The notes: a model not told the origin generated them from the letters alone. Shown: positions 6,267 through 14,085, numbered from the stretch's first letter. The stretch is DNA of 18,674 bases from an uncultured Spirochaetaceae bacterium (GCA_938004315.1 CALKWG010000446.1:1-18674); one strand, 5' to 3'. A program made the numbers and translations.

Positions 6267-9118
6267 AGGAACGCAGCAAGCAGTCGGACGCCCTCGCCAA
6301 GGCCAATAACGCGCTCAAGCTCCGCGATTTCGACGCGGCCGAACGCATGGCGCGCGCCGCGCTCCTCGAGAACCCCGAGGGCCGTGAGGCGCGCCTCGTC
6401 CTAGGGACGGTCTACCTGCGCACCAACCGCCCTTCGGACGCGCTCGCCGCCTACGCCAGCGCGGTGGAGGCCGACGCCAAGGACGTGAGGGCGCTCGAGG
6501 GCATGGCCCTGGCCTACCTACGGCTCCACAAGCCCATGGACGCGCTCGCGGCCCTGGAGCACGCCGTGGACTACGCGCCGAACGACGCCGAGCTCCTCTT
6601 CAACCTCGGCAACGCCCACAAGGCCCTGGGCAAGCTCCGCGCCGCCGAGATGTCGTACGCCAAGGCCGTCGAGCTCGATCGCCAACACGTGATGGCCTAT
6701 AACAGCCTGGGCAACGTCTACCTGGCCATGGGCGACCCCGCCAAGGCGGTCGACGTGTATTGGCGCGGCCTGGTCGTCGACCCTAATTACCCGTCATTCC
6801 ACTTCAATCTCGGCGCCGCCTACGAGGCCATGGGCAAGCAGGACGACGCCCTGCGGGAATACGAGGCCGCCGTCAAGGCTAGGCCCGGCTGGGTGGAGGC
6901 CATGGTGCGCTACGGCTCCTGCCTGGCCAAAGGCGGCCAGCAGAAGCGCGCCATAGACCTCTTCTCCCAGGTCATCGCGGTCGATCCCCTGAACGCCCAG
7001 GCGAGGAACGGCATCGGCCTGGCCTACGCCGAGGACGGCAAGCCCGACGAGGCGGTGAGCTGGTTCCGCAAGGCCTTGGAGGCCGACCCGTCCTTCATCG
7101 ACGCGGCCGTCAATATCCAGGCCGTGCTCGAGCGCACCGGGCGCTACGCCGAGGCGGTGGACGAGATCAAGGCCCTGGTCGAGCTCATGCCCGATAACGA
7201 CGGCCTGCGCGTGCAGCTGGCCAAGCTCTATCGCGCCTTGGGCCACCTGGACCGCGCCATGGCCGCGGTCGTCGAGGTGCTCAGGCGCTCGCCGAACGAC
7301 GTCGAGGCGCTCAAGCTCTACGGAGCCCTCCTTCGGGCCACCGGCAAGGATCAGAAGGCGCGCGACGTCTACCGCAAACTGGTCCGCATCGACCCGAAGC
7401 AGGCCGGCTTCAAGGTAGACCTGGCCCGCATGAGCCGCGAGGCCGGCGACGCCGACGCCGCCATCGAGGAGCTCGAGGGTTACTTAGTCTCGCGCCCGCG
7501 CGATACCCAGGCCAGGATAGAGCTGGCCCGCGCCTACGGCGACAAGGGCGATTGGGCGCACGCCGTCCAGATCCTCAAGGAAGTCCTCGCGGATAAGCCT
7601 GAGGACGCCGAGGCCCTGCTCGAGCTCTCGGCGGCCTACCAAGCCCTCGGCGATAAGCAATCGGCGGTCGACGCGGCCGGACGGCTCGTCGACCTGCGCG
7701 GCAGCCGGGGCAAGAACGAGGATATCGACGGGCTCGAAGGCTCGCTCCAAGCCTACGAGCGGGCGGTGAAAGCCTATTCCCAAGATATGCGCGACGCGTG
7801 GGAGCGCAACCTGGCCGTCCTACGGGAGAACCTGCGCGGCGAAGAGGCCGAGCGGGCCTCATCCGGCGGGGCGGACGCCGAATCGGGCACCCTGATCGGG
7901 CTCATGACGCCGGAGGCCATCCCCGTCGACGAGGAGGAGGAGATCCTCTTCATCGACGAATCCGACGAGGAGCTGGCGGAAGACGAAGGCCCGGACGAGC
8001 TCTTCCTGGATTTCGAGGATGACAAGCCCGAGTTGGACGAGCTCCTCGCCGGCGAGGACCTGTATCCCGACGCCCCGGCCGGCCGGGAACGCGGTACCGA
8101 CGACGAGACCGTCGAGCTGGAGCCCGAGCGCGAGGCTCCCCGCCGCCCCGAGGAGCGCGGCGACGAACGGAGCCCCGAGCCGGAATGGCCGCGCGAAGAC
8201 CAGCCCCCGCAACAAGCCGCGCCGCAGGCTCCCGCCCCGCGGCAGGCGCCGCCGCCTCAATATCCCCAGCCGGCGGCGAGCCCGACGCCGGCTCCGTCGG
8301 TCATCGTCATGCCGCCGCCCAGCTACCCGCCGTATCCGCCCTATCCGCCGTACCCGGAGAAGCCGCCGAAGCCTAAGAAGGATAAACTTCCGCCCCTCGA
8401 GCCCTTGGACCTTTCTCAGCCCGAGGAGGATGAAGCGCCGCTCGAAGAGGAAGCGCCGGCCGAAGAGGGCGCGTCGTTCGAGGAAGCGCCGCTCGAAGAG
8501 GAAGCGCCGCTCGAAGAGGAGGCGCCGGCCCTCGGGGAAGCCGAGCCCGAAGGGGAGCCCGAGGACGAAGCTCCCGAGTACGTCGAGGAGCTGCTCGACG
8601 ACGAGCCGGAGACAGCGCCCGAAGATGATATCGTCGAAGAGGATGAGGACCCCTGGGCCGAAGATACGGCCGCCGAAGAGCCCACGCCCGAAGAGGACGG
8701 TCGGCCCGAGGAGGATTCCTACGCCGCCTACGAGGAGCCTGAGTTCGAGCCCGATCTGCCGCCCCGCGAGGCGCCGGCGGAGGAGCCCGAGGCGGCGGAG
8801 CCGGAGGCGGCCGAGCCGGAGCCGGAGGAGGAGGGTATCGACCCCCTCGGCCCCGAGGCCGCGAAGCTCTTTATGTACCTCAAGGATCTGTCCAAGGAGC
8901 TCCCCGGCGATAAGCGACGCGAGATGGCCGAGAAGGGCATCGACGAGAAGCTCGACCGCATCATCGCCGCGGCAGGCGGCGGCCGAGATGAGCGAGAGAA
9001 GCCCGCCGAGGCCGAGGAAGACCTGCCTAAGGAGATTTTCGGCGTGCCCGTCTCGCCGCGCCTAGCCAAGCTCATCCATTTCATGCGACAGGAGAAGCAG
9101 CATGGACGCGACCGATAG
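6263..9118 (+). CDS. Large TPR-repeat protein with acidic, proline-rich tail
   Basis: The protein has 951 residues and no signal peptide, so it is probably cytoplasmic. Residues about 8-495 consist of roughly 13 consecutive 34-residue TPR units with the usual W/L-G-Y-A-P spacing (for example AELLFNLGNAHKALGKLRAA and AYNSLGNVYLAMGDPAKA), a scaffold for protein partners. From about 545 the sequence turns very acidic (DEEEEILFIDESDEELAEDE). It then has a Pro/Gln-rich linker with PPYPPYPPYP near 688-698, Glu/Pro/Ala repeats, and a conserved-looking, more ordered C-terminus (about 860-951, GIDPLGPEAAKLFMYLKDLS ... KEIFGVPVSPRLAKLIHFM). It starts by ATGA overlap with the LamG/FN3 gene and its end overlaps the HDOD gene by 17 bases, so the three are probably made together. 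The partner and process are unknown. Confidence 0.85.
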   Translation: MKERSKQSDALAKANNALKLRDFDAAERMARAALLENPEGREARLVLGTVYLRTNRPSDALAAYASAVEADAKDVRALEGMALAYLRLHKPMDALAALEHAVDYAPNDAELLFNLGNAHKALGKLRAAEMSYAKAVELDRQHVMAYNSLGNVYLAMGDPAKAVDVYWRGLVVDPNYPSFHFNLGAAYEAMGKQDDALREYEAAVKARPGWVEAMVRYGSCLAKGGQQKRAIDLFSQVIAVDPLNAQARNGIGLAYAEDGKPDEAVSWFRKALEADPSFIDAAVNIQAVLERTGRYAEAVDEIKALVELMPDNDGLRVQLAKLYRALGHLDRAMAAVVEVLRRSPNDVEALKLYGALLRATGKDQKARDVYRKLVRIDPKQAGFKVDLARMSREAGDADAAIEELEGYLVSRPRDTQARIELARAYGDKGDWAHAVQILKEVLADKPEDAEALLELSAAYQALGDKQSAVDAAGRLVDLRGSRGKNEDIDGLEGSLQAYERAVKAYSQDMRDAWERNLAVLRENLRGEEAERASSGGADAESGTLIGLMTPEAIPVDEEEEILFIDESDEELAEDEGPDELFLDFEDDKPELDELLAGEDLYPDAPAGRERGTDDETVELEPEREAPRRPEERGDERSPEPEWPREDQPPQQAAPQAPAPRQAPPPQYPQPAASPTPAPSVIVMPPPSYPPYPPYPPYPEKPPKPKKDKLPPLEPLDLSQPEEDEAPLEEEAPAEEGASFEEAPLEEEAPLEEEAPALGEAEPEGEPEDEAPEYVEELLDDEPETAPEDDIVEEDEDPWAEDTAAEEPTPEEDGRPEEDSYAAYEEPEFEPDLPPREAPAEEPEAAEPEAAEPEPEEEGIDPLGPEAAKLFMYLKDLSKELPGDKRREMAEKGIDEKLDRIIAAAGGGRDEREKPAEAEEDLPKEIFGVPVSPRLAKLIHFMRQEKQHGRDR
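8432..8518 (+). repeat. 18-bp in-gene direct repeats coding for Glu/Ala/Pro units
   Basis: The identical 18-mer GAAGCGCCGCTCGAAGAG occurs at 8432-8449, 8483-8500 and 8501-8518, the last two abutting. Degenerate copies lie between and after them. All keep frame in the TPR protein and encode E-A-P-L-E-E units. This is a low-complexity minisatellite within the coding region, not a CRISPR array. Confidence 0.9.
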
Positions 9119-9971
9119 CGCCCGTAGGCTCAAGGCCTACATCGCGGGCATGCCGAGCCTGCCCACTACGGTGAGCAAGGTGCTCGAGATCTGCAACAGC
9201 CCTAAGACCAGCCCCGTGGATCTCGATCGCGTCATATCGCTCGACCCGGTGCTCATGGGCAAGGTGCTCAAGCTCATCAACTCGGCCTATTACGGCCTCT
9301 CCAACCAGGTGACGAGCCTCGTGCGGGCCATCATCATGCTCGGGGTCAACACGGTGAAGAATTTGGCCCTGAGTACGGCCGTATTGGACCGCTTCGCCGA
9401 CAAGAGCGGCTTCCGAGCCCTGAATATGGAGGGCTTCTGGCGCCATTCGCTCTGCGTCGGGGCCGTGGCCAAGATGATAGCCAAGAAGAAGGGCGTTGAG
9501 GCGAGGTTGCTCGACGAGTACTTCGCCGCCGGCCTCCTCCACGACATCGGCAAGATACCGATGAACAACGCCCTGTCCGACGAATACCTCCGCGCCATGG
9601 GCTTGGCCGACCGCGAGCGGATCCCGCTCTACCTGGCCGAGAAGCGGGCCATGGACCTGGACCACGCCGAGGTCGGGGCCATGATAGCCGCCGCGTGGCG
9701 CCTGGACGGTCCCATAGCCGACGCCATACGCTACCATCACGCCTTCGGCCTCTACGAAGGCGAGAGCGCCGACATCGTCCTGGCCGTCATCGTAGCCGAC
9801 TACTACGCCAACCGCGAGGGCGTCGGCTTCTCCGGCTGCCTCTATCCCGAGAAGCCCGCCCCCGAGCTCTTCGAGCGCCTGGGCGTGCCTAAGGCCTGGC
9901 TCGAGGACATCGACGACGCCGTCAACGCCGAGATCGAACGGGCCTCGGTCTTCCTGAAACTGCGCTCCTAA
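9102..9971 (+). CDS. HDOD/HD-domain signalling protein
   Basis: The protein has 289 residues. An HDOD domain begins near residue 10 (AYIAGMPSLPTTVSKVLEI, VISLDPVLMGKVLKLINSAYYG), as in proteins linked to bacterial signalling and chemotaxis. Unlike many HDOD proteins it keeps a set of likely metal ligands: His115 (FWRHSL), His147-Asp148 (LLHDIGK), His188 (LDHAEVG), His212-His213 (RYHHAFG) and Asp233 (VADYY). That arrangement resembles active HD/HD-GYP phosphohydrolases, though no GYP motif is present. AGGAG lies 7 bases before the ATG, inside the end of the TPR gene (17-base overlap). Domain family is clear; substrate and catalytic activity are inference. Confidence 0.85.
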   Translation: MDATDSARRLKAYIAGMPSLPTTVSKVLEICNSPKTSPVDLDRVISLDPVLMGKVLKLINSAYYGLSNQVTSLVRAIIMLGVNTVKNLALSTAVLDRFADKSGFRALNMEGFWRHSLCVGAVAKMIAKKKGVEARLLDEYFAAGLLHDIGKIPMNNALSDEYLRAMGLADRERIPLYLAEKRAMDLDHAEVGAMIAAAWRLDGPIADAIRYHHAFGLYEGESADIVLAVIVADYYANREGVGFSGCLYPEKPAPELFERLGVPKAWLEDIDDAVNAEIERASVFLKLRS

Positions 9972-9993
9972 GGGGCCGGAAGGGATCTATCCT

Positions 9994-10914
9994 ATGTTCA
10001 GCGTGCGCATTTGGGGCGACCGCGGGTCAATGCCCGTGCCCGGCCCGGATACCGTGGCTTTCGGCGGCAATACGTCCTGCCTCGAGATCCGCTGCGGCCG
10101 GCGGCTCATCGTCATAGACGCCGGCTCGGGCGTCCGGGGGCTGGGGGACTGGCTCGTCCGTAACGAGCTGAAGAACGGGCCGATCGACGCCGACGTCTTC
10201 ATCACCCACACCCATTGGGACCATATCATGGGCTTCCCGATGTTCACGCCCATCTACGTCCCGGGGACGACCCTGCGCATACGCGGCCCGGTCAACTTCG
10301 AGGACGAGACCCTGGAGCAGATCATCGGGGGGCAACTGTCGTACCGCTACTGGCCGGTGCGCCAGGACGAGCTGGCGGCGAAGATCCGCTACGAGAGCTT
10401 AAAAGAGACCGAACTCGATTTGGGCGACGGCGTCGTCGTCAAGACCAAGTACTTAAACCATCCGGTGCTCTGCCTAGGCTATCGCGTAGAGTACGAGGGT
10501 AAGGCCTTCGTGACCGCCTACGACCATGAGCCCTTCATCAACCTCTTCCCGACCGACCCGGCCGATCCGGACTATGACGAGGCCGTAGCCCGCGAGGGCG
10601 AGGCCGCCGCCCGCGAGGAGAACGAGCGCGTCGAGGCCTTCTTCCGCGGCGCCGAGCTCCTGGTGCACGACACGCAGTACACGGCCAAGGAGTATAAGGC
10701 CGGCAAGCAGGGTTGGGGGCACTCGTCGTACGAGCACGCCATCAACGCGGCTAACCGCGCCGGGGTCAAGAGGCTCCTCCTTTTCCATCACGATCCCAAC
10801 CGCTCGGACGCCGAGCTCCAGGAGCTGGAGCTTTTCTACCAGGCCAAGACCAGGGGCCGGACTTCGATGGCCGTCGACGTCGCCCGGGAGGGCATGACCG
10901 TCAACTTGGCTTGA
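9994..10914 (+). CDS. Metallo-beta-lactamase-fold hydrolase
   Basis: The 306-residue protein has an MBL-fold dinuclear metal site: THTHWDH at 71-77 (His72, His74, Asp76, His77), His156 (LNHP), bridging Asp177 (YDHE) and His265/His266 (LLFHHDP). The opening VRIWGDRGSMPVPGP and GGNTSCLEI are typical of the lactamase-B-like group related to RNase Z and phosphodiesterase-type MBL proteins. An insertion near 183-215 is acidic (DPADPDYDEAV). No signal peptide is seen, so it is probably cytoplasmic. It follows the HDOD gene after 22 bases with an AAGGGA ribosome-binding site and may belong to the same transcript. Substrate cannot be told from sequence; a cyclic-nucleotide or phosphoester role is possible. 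The stop codon lies inside the -35 box of the next gene. Confidence 0.8.
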   Translation: MFSVRIWGDRGSMPVPGPDTVAFGGNTSCLEIRCGRRLIVIDAGSGVRGLGDWLVRNELKNGPIDADVFITHTHWDHIMGFPMFTPIYVPGTTLRIRGPVNFEDETLEQIIGGQLSYRYWPVRQDELAAKIRYESLKETELDLGDGVVVKTKYLNHPVLCLGYRVEYEGKAFVTAYDHEPFINLFPTDPADPDYDEAVAREGEAAAREENERVEAFFRGAELLVHDTQYTAKEYKAGKQGWGHSSYEHAINAANRAGVKRLLLFHHDPNRSDAELQELELFYQAKTRGRTSMAVDVAREGMTVNLA

Positions 10915-10939
10915 CAGCCGAGGTCCGCGCGGCCACAAT
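10905..10939 (+). promoter_or_regulatory. Promoter for the Gate-domain protein, perfect -35 inside a hairpin
   Basis: TTGACA (10911-10916) matches the -35 consensus exactly and CACAAT (10934-10939) matches the -10 at 4 of 6, with a 17-base spacer. The TGA stop of the MBL gene lies within the -35 box. Flanking arms CTTGGC (10905-10910) and GCCGAG (10917-10922) form a 6-bp inverted repeat with one G-T pair, and its spacer is exactly the -35 hexamer. Transcription would start near 10946, giving an almost leaderless mRNA for the ATG at 10949. Confidence 0.5.
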
Positions 10940-10948
10940 GCGCCGTCT

Positions 10949-11965
10949 ATGCCTATGAACGCCGATCAGCCAAGCCCGGTGCGGGCGAGCCTGGGCCGGG
11001 GCGCCGCCTCGGGCGCCGCCTCGGCCATAGTCGCCGCCTTATCCTTCGCGGCCGCCCACGCGGCCGTCGCGTATTCGTCATATTTCGGCCTCGCGGAGCC
11101 CGTCGCCAGGGCCCTCGACGCCGTGACCGGCCTGTTGGGCCTGCCCGGCGAAGCCCTCATCGTCCTCTTCTTCTCGGTCTTCTTCAACCTCTTCGCCGCC
11201 ATCGGCGCCCTGGTCGCCTTCGGGCTGTCCGGCGCCGAGCTGAGCGTCGTGGCCCTCATGTGCCTCGTCGCCCATAACGTCGCCTACGAGGCGGCGTTCA
11301 TGCGCAAGACCGGCTCCTCGGCCGCCAAGATGGCGCTCATGCGGGTGGGCTGGGCCGTAGGCCTCGCTTGGCTCATAGGGCTCGTCCGCGGCGACCGCGT
11401 CCCGGTCATCGCCGAGCTCCCCGGCCTAGGCTGGTTCGTCCGGGCCGTCGGCTCCGTGGGCGGCGAAGGCGGGGGGGCGTCGGCCCTCGCCGCCGCGACC
11501 GACGCGGCCGCGTTTACGCGCGCCTGGCTGGGCGAGATCGGCCTCCGGCTCGCTATCTACGCTCCGTTGGTCTTCTTAGCCCGCATGCTACGCGCCATGG
11601 CGACCGCCTCGGGGCTCTATTTCGCCGCGGCGAAGCTCGCCGAGCCCTTCATGCCCGTCTTCGGGTTGCCGCGGCGCGAGGGGCTGGCCTGGGCTCTGGC
11701 CGTCGGGGCCGGCTACCGCCCGGCCTCGGGCGTCTTAGACCAACGCATCCGCGACGGCGCCATGAAGAAACAGGACGCGGACCTGTTCAACCACTACGCG
11801 GCGCTCTGCCACGGCTTACTCGAGGACACGGTCTACCTAGCCCTCGCCGGGGCCTCGATCCCCTTGATGCTCTTGGCTCGCCTACTGGCCGGACCCGTCG
11901 TGGTGTGGTTCGAGAGGGCGAGGCGGAGCCGTTTCAGGCGTTCGTTTAAGGTAGGGACCGCATAA
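10949..11965 (+). CDS. Gate/nucleoside-recognition-type inner-membrane protein
   Basis: This 338-residue integral membrane protein has about 7-8 hydrophobic segments (roughly 25-45, 70-90, 95-115, 130-148, 190-215, 225-245 and 305-325). Features such as FMPVFGLPRREGLAWALA, GAGYRPASGVL and an AALCHGLLEDTVYLALAG segment resemble the Gate (nucleoside recognition) domain found in SpmA/SpmB-like and transporter proteins, with helices carrying small residues and a conserved late Glu-Asp-Thr. I rely on overall resemblance, so this is tentative. It is a monocistronic plus-strand gene with its own promoter, and it converges on the next minus-strand gene. ATG codons at 10949 and 10955 are both possible starts. 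Transport substrate is unknown. Confidence 0.55.
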   Translation: MPMNADQPSPVRASLGRGAASGAASAIVAALSFAAAHAAVAYSSYFGLAEPVARALDAVTGLLGLPGEALIVLFFSVFFNLFAAIGALVAFGLSGAELSVVALMCLVAHNVAYEAAFMRKTGSSAAKMALMRVGWAVGLAWLIGLVRGDRVPVIAELPGLGWFVRAVGSVGGEGGGASALAAATDAAAFTRAWLGEIGLRLAIYAPLVFLARMLRAMATASGLYFAAAKLAEPFMPVFGLPRREGLAWALAVGAGYRPASGVLDQRIRDGAMKKQDADLFNHYAALCHGLLEDTVYLALAGASIPLMLLARLLAGPVVVWFERARRSRFRRSFKVGTA

Positions 11966-11999
11966 GCGCCGGGCGGCCGTAGGCCTTTTAGGCCGAATC

Positions 12000-12020
12000 G
12001 CGCGGCGACGCGGGCCGCGC
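12000..12020. terminator. Candidate bidirectional hairpin between convergent genes
   Basis: GCGCGGC (12000-12006) and GCCGCGC (12014-12020) form a perfect 7-bp stem with a 7-base loop. It lies between the convergent Gate-protein gene (stop at 11965) and the hypothetical gene (stop at 12021). Neither side has a proper T-run, so if it terminates transcription it does so without a classical U-tract. Confidence 0.35.
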
Positions 12021-12437
12021 TTAAGCGGCGAACGAGACGAGCATGCCCGGCAGTACCGCCGGCTTGGCGTAGGCAGCCGGGCTCGGATCGGGCTTGGCCA
12101 TGGCCTGGGCCGCGTCGTTGGCCGCGACGGCTTCATGGAGCATCTTCCCGTATTCCTCGATGAGCGCGTCCAGGCGCTCGCCGCGCTCGGCCGAGCCGGG
12201 TAGCTCGCGCTGAGCGAGCTCCTTGCGGGCGCCGCGGAGACGGTCGATAAGCACGTCGAGTATCTTCAGCTTGTCCAAGGTATAGACCGACGAGGCCGAC
12301 GCCGCCGTGCCCGCGACGTTCTTGAAGTTGGCGTAGGGCAGCTGCGATGGCGGCACGGGGATGGCGATACGGCCGGAGGCCGAGGCCGCTCCGTAGAGGT
12401 ACGAGTAGGGTAGGTAGTTCGACACGCGCATATCCAT
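12021..12437 (-). CDS. Hypothetical protein, 138 residues, unrecognised
   Basis: I do not recognise this protein. From the ATG at 12437 it begins MDMRVSNYLPYSYLYGA, then IPVPPSQLPYANFKNVAG, an aromatic/proline-rich N-terminus. A predicted helical, charged middle (about 55-105: LDKLKILDVLIDRLRGARKE ... RGERLDALIEEYGKMLHEA) could form a coiled coil, and a Pro/Ala tail ends in VLPGMLVSFAA. There are no cysteines, signal peptide or transmembrane segments. An earlier ATG at 12467 exists, but it lies in an inverted repeat and lacks a Shine-Dalgarno sequence, whereas the 12437 ATG has GGAG 7 bases upstream. Base composition and codon use fit the neighbours, so it is likely a real gene. It is separated from sua5 by about 100 bases and is probably transcribed alone. 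Confidence 0.65.
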   Translation of the reverse strand: MDMRVSNYLPYSYLYGAASASGRIAIPVPPSQLPYANFKNVAGTAASASSVYTLDKLKILDVLIDRLRGARKELAQRELPGSAERGERLDALIEEYGKMLHEAVAANDAAQAMAKPDPSPAAYAKPAVLPGMLVSFAA

Positions 12438-12450
12438 ATCGACGCTCCGA

Positions 12451-12478
12451 CGTTCCGTATATTCCATATATCGGAACG
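12451..12478. promoter_or_regulatory. Inverted repeat upstream of the hypothetical gene
   Basis: CGTTCCGTATAT (12451-12462) and ATATATCGGAACG (12466-12478) are inverted copies, a perfect CGTTCCG/CGGAACG outer match with one extra base near the centre. The repeat ends just upstream of the GGAG ribosome-binding site (12445-12448) of the minus-strand hypothetical gene. It could be an operator for a dimeric repressor or a 5'-UTR hairpin. No regulator is identified. Confidence 0.55.
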
Positions 12479-12513
12479 AATTACGCGCGATATTAGCGTT
12501 TGATCGTCGGGCA

Positions 12514-12530
12514 GGCCCGCAGAGCGGGTC
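12514..12530 (-). terminator. Weak hairpin after sua5
   Basis: GGCCCGC and GCGGGTC pair as a 7-bp stem (one G-T) with a 3-base AGA loop, a few bases beyond the sua5 stop on the minus strand. There is no T-run after it, so it is only a possible terminator or mRNA 3' end stabiliser. Confidence 0.3.
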
Positions 12531-12536
12531 CGGCGG

Positions 12537-13517
12537 CTATTTCTGGGAGGCCTTGTAGAGGCGGTCGTTTACGGCGCGGCCTATGCCCTCGGCCGGCAGC
12601 TTCTCGGCCCAAAGCTCGTCCCAGTCGCCTAAGTCCAGCTCGTGCAGGCGGTAGAAGAGCGCGGCGGCCGCCTCTAATGCGTCGCCGCCAGGCGAGAGGT
12701 CGACGACGCGCGCGAAGTAGCCGCGCCCCTCGGCCGCGGCGGCCGACGCGGCGCCGAAGCAGAGGGCGGCGGCCCGGCCGCGAGGGCGGGCCTCGGCCAG
12801 GCGGCCGCTCTCGGCTAGGCGCAGGGGCCGGGTCGGGGCGTAGTGGCTGGGCAGCTGCCCCGGCGCCCGAGGGCTGTCGGTCGCCCGGTCGAAGAGCTCT
12901 AGCCCCGGTACGAGCTCCCGCAGGAGCTCGAAGGCCAGTCCGCCCGGCCTGAGGACGAGGGGCGGGCTTTCGGAGAGGTCGAGCACGGTGCTCTCGACGC
13001 CGAGGGAGCAGGGGCCGCCGTCGACGACGTAGTCGACGCGCTCGCCGAGCCCGTCTACGACGTGCGAAGCCCGGGTGGGGGAGAGGCGGCCGAAGGGGTT
13101 GGCGCTCGGCGCGGCGACCGGCACGCCGGCCAGGCGTATGATCTCGCGAGCCACCGGATGGGCCGGGCAGCGCACGGCCACGGTGGGCAGGCCGCTCGTC
13201 GCCAGTTCGGGCACGCGCTCGCGCTTGGGGAGCACCAGGGTCAGCGGGCCTGGCCAAAAGCGCTCGGCTAGCTCCTTCGCGTAACGCGGCGAGAAGTCGG
13301 CCACCTCGGCGGCCGCGGCCGGGTCGGCTACGTGCACGATGAGCGGGTCGAAGCTGGGGCGATCCTTGGCGGCGAATATCTTCGCGAGGGCCGTCGGGTC
13401 CCAGGCGTTGCCGCCCAGGCCGTAGACCGTCTCGGTCGGGATGGCGACGAGCTTGCCGTCCCTGACGGCGTCGGCGGCGATCTGTAGGTCGGCGGGTGAG
13501 GTCCCGAGCAGGCGCAT
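12537..13517 (-). CDS. L-threonylcarbamoyladenylate synthase (Sua5/YrdC/YwlC)
   Basis: This enzyme makes threonylcarbamoyl-AMP from threonine, bicarbonate and ATP, the first step of the essential t6A37 modification of ANN-decoding tRNAs, and acts in the cytoplasm. The 326-residue length is that of the two-domain Sua5 type, not the short TsaC type. The YrdC domain (about 8-200) has IPTETVYGLGGNAWDP (26-41), AAKDRPSFDPL near 49-59, FWPGPLTLVLPK and APSANPFGRLSPT. The linker motif APGQLPSHYAPTRPL leads into the C-terminal Sua5 domain (about 225-326), which is somewhat degenerate and ends LYKASQK. It starts 4 bases after the purE stop, so the two form an operon. The ATG is preceded by AAGG about 10 bases upstream. 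Confidence 0.95.
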   Translation of the reverse strand: MRLLGTSPADLQIAADAVRDGKLVAIPTETVYGLGGNAWDPTALAKIFAAKDRPSFDPLIVHVADPAAAAEVADFSPRYAKELAERFWPGPLTLVLPKRERVPELATSGLPTVAVRCPAHPVAREIIRLAGVPVAAPSANPFGRLSPTRASHVVDGLGERVDYVVDGGPCSLGVESTVLDLSESPPLVLRPGGLAFELLRELVPGLELFDRATDSPRAPGQLPSHYAPTRPLRLAESGRLAEARPRGRAAALCFGAASAAAAEGRGYFARVVDLSPGGDALEAAAALFYRLHELDLGDWDELWAEKLPAEGIGRAVNDRLYKASQK

Positions 13518-13521
13518 CGGC

Positions 13522-14079
13522 TTAAGCCTTGGCCCCGGCCGGGGAGCGGCCGTCCAGGGCCGCCCAATCCGCCGCCCCGCTTCGCTCGAGCCGCTCGGCC
13601 TTGGCGAGCACCTCGGCCTCGAGCTCGCGCGCGTAGGCCGCCACGCGTCCGGCCAAGGCCTCGTCGGCGCAGGCTAGGATGCGGGCCGCCAGGAGGCCGG
13701 CGTTCTTACCGCCGTCGATGGCTACGGTCGCGACGGGGACGCCGCCGGGCATCTGGACGATTGAAAGGAGTGAATCTAAGCCGTCCAGGGTCTTGGATCG
13801 CACGGGGACGCCGATGACCGGCAGCGTAGTCATGGACGCGACCATGCCCGGCAGATGCGCCGCCCCGCCGGCGCCGGCGATGATGAGCTTCAGGCCGCGC
13901 GCCTTCGCGCCCGTGGCGTATTCGACCATACGCTCGGGCGTCCTGTGCGCCGATACGATCGTGAGCTCGTAGGCTACGCCGAGTAGCCGTAGTACCTCGG
14001 CCGCGGGCGTCATGGCGGCTAGATCCGAGTCGCTGCCCATGATGATGCCGACGAGGGGCCCTTGGTCGCGCTGTTCCAT
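13522..14079 (-). CDS. purE: N5-carboxyaminoimidazole ribonucleotide mutase (PurE class I)
   Basis: PurE rearranges N5-CAIR to CAIR in de novo purine synthesis. The 185-residue protein has every class I motif: GSDSD at 15-19, SAHRTPERM at 43-51 with His45 at the position of the catalytic His of E. coli Pur[12 protein letters not shown] at 69-79, [14 protein letters not shown] and [20 protein letters not shown] charged Ala-rich tail follows. No purK is nearby in the window. The ATG at 14079 has no Shine-Dalgarno sequence and lies only 6 bases after a TATACT -10 box, so a leaderless mRNA is likely. sua5 follows after 4 bases. Confidence 0.96.
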   Translation of the reverse strand: MEQRDQGPLVGIIMGSDSDLAAMTPAAEVLRLLGVAYELTIVSAHRTPERMVEYATGAKARGLKLIIAGAGGAAHLPGMVASMTTLPVIGVPVRSKTLDGLDSLLSIVQMPGGVPVATVAIDGGKNAGLLAARILACADEALAGRVAAYARELEAEVLAKAERLERSGAADWAALDGRSPAGAKA

Positions 14080-14085
14080 GCGCGC

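Noticed and set aside
8432..8518. Regular 18-bp repeats, considered as a CRISPR or regulatory array
   Set aside because: The repeats are in frame, coding, abutting or degenerate, and lack unique spacers of constant length.
8416..8685. Serine/glycine-rich antisense frame resembling a low-complexity protein
   Set aside because: Ser/Gly runs are just the reverse complement of Glu/Ala/Pro codons; no start signal.
8019..9065. Arg/Ser/Pro-rich 348-codon frame within the TPR gene
   Set aside because: It is a shifted-frame reading of the acidic Glu/Pro repeats; the real frame is continuous with the TPR domain and the conserved C-terminus.
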